A stretch of 5,630 nt of DNA, from positions 1 through 5,630 of the forward strand of contig JAQSVY010000110.1 in NCBI GenBank assembly GCA_029266935.1, in the 5' to 3' direction. Origin of the DNA: Burkholderiales bacterium (GTDB lineage: Bacteria > Pseudomonadota > Gammaproteobacteria > Burkholderiales > SG8-39). Position numbers and translations under genes: made by a program. A model generated the notes under the pieces. It did no database searches. It was not told where the DNA came from and was given only the letters and a program-made list of their open reading frames with translations. Numbering within the stretch: the first letter of the stretch is position 1; every line of letters begins with the position of its first letter. Of the stretch, positions 5,014 through 5,630 are shown piece after piece.

Positions 5014-5630
5014 TTGCGCATCACCCTGGCTGCGGCAGCGGCTGCGCTGGCGCTCCCGGCCGCGGCGCAGGAAGTGACGCTCGAGATGCATCATTTCGCG
5101 CCGCCGCAAGCTGCGGTGCACGCGCTGCTTGCCGCGCCCTGGGCGGCGAAGCTCGAGAAGGACTCGGGCGGGCGCCTGAGCATCCCCGTCTCCGCGGCGC
5201 TCGGGCTGGGCGGCACGCCTGGCGATCTCGAGCGGCAGGTGCGCGAGGGCGAAGTCGACATCGTCGTCATCGCCGCCGGTTTCACGCCGGGACGCTTTCC
5301 GCGCACCGAGGTGTTCGAGCTGCCGTTCCTCAGCCCCGGCGCACGCGCAGCGACCTTCGCGCTGCAGGACTATTACGACAAGCACCTGCAGGCCGAGTAC
5401 CGGAACTATCACGTGCTGCTGCTCTTCGCGCACGACGGCGCAGCGCTGCACGTGAACCGCCCGGTGCGCAGGCTCGAGGACCTGAAGGGGCTGAAGATCC
5501 GCACCGACGGCCGCGCCGGCGGCGTGTTCCTGCGCGGCGTCGGCGCCACCGCGATCGGCTCGCCGGCGCCGCAGCTGCCGCAGATGCTCGCCAAGGGCCT
5601 GCTCGACGGCTGCCTCGCGCCGTTCGCCAC
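5014..5630 (+). CDS. dctP: TRAP transporter substrate-binding protein, DctP family (3' end outside window)
   Basis: The first 205 residues of a periplasmic solute-binding protein of a tripartite ATP-independent transporter, which captures an organic acid and hands it to the DctQM membrane subunits. The signal peptide is MRITLAAAAAALALPAAA, probably cleaved before Gln19. The mature part begins with EVTLEMHHFAPPQA, then PWAAKLEKDSGGRL, GDLERQVREGEVDIVV and the TRFP-like segment GRFPRTEVFELPFL. LKGLKIRT near 158-164 holds Arg163, matching the conserved arginine that binds the substrate carboxylate in DctP/SiaP proteins, followed by GATAIGSPAPQLPQMLAKGLLDG with Asp198-Gly199. The frame is open to the window end; about one third of the protein is missing. 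It starts at TTG after a strong GGAGGAG. Genes for the membrane subunits would be expected downstream, beyond the window. The ligand is unknown. Confidence 0.9.
   Translation, partial: MRITLAAAAAALALPAAAQEVTLEMHHFAPPQAAVHALLAAPWAAKLEKDSGGRLSIPVSAALGLGGTPGDLERQVREGEVDIVVIAAGFTPGRFPRTEVFELPFLSPGARAATFALQDYYDKHLQAEYRNYHVLLLFAHDGAALHVNRPVRRLEDLKGLKIRTDGRAGGVFLRGVGATAIGSPAPQLPQMLAKGLLDGCLAPFA

Noticed and set aside
4945..5451. 168-codon minus-strand frame opposite the TRAP gene
   Set aside because: It is antisense to a clear DctP-type protein and has no recognisable domain or ribosome binding site.

Overview
The window reads as about 5.6 kb of chromosome from a high-GC Gram-negative bacterium, most likely a betaproteobacterium. 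This is inferred from the strong third-position GC bias, the frequent GTG/TTG starts, an outer-membrane phospholipase A, a beta-class glutathione transferase, and a TRAP-type solute-binding protein. Coding density is very high. Most neighbouring genes overlap by 4 bases or are separated by 1 to 6 bases, and no tRNA, rRNA, insertion sequence or CRISPR array is visible.

Layout. Bases 1-329 (+) are the 3' end of an unrecognised protein. Bases 330-470 hold a promoter-like element and a 32-codon ORF with a strong ribosome binding site, perhaps a gene remnant or leader peptide. Bases 471-2285 (-) are a tight three-gene operon, in transcription order DoxX-family membrane protein, GstA-type glutathione transferase, and YgiD-type (DODA/LigB-like) extradiol dioxygenase. 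Divergent from it, at 2394-3299 (+), lies a LysR-family regulator, followed with a 4-base overlap by an outer-membrane phospholipase A (3296-4393, +). A GNAT acetyltransferase (4400-4948, -) converges on pldA. The 5' part of a DctP-type TRAP transporter binding protein begins at a TTG codon at 5014 and runs off the window.

How it works together. The most coherent unit is the regulator plus the divergent DoxX-GST-dioxygenase operon. The roughly 100-base gap between them is AT-rich compared with its surroundings and contains a perfect inverted repeat with 9-base arms and a 5-base spacer at 2364-2386. This is a good candidate for the regulator's operator. Family knowledge suggests a response to aromatic, quinone or other electrophilic compounds, but the true inducer and substrate cannot be read from sequence. 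The phospholipase A keeps the His and Ser of the OMPLA active site but has Asp where the E. coli enzyme has its unusual catalytic Asn. The families are all known; what may be new is the combination, the operator and the phospholipase active-site variant.
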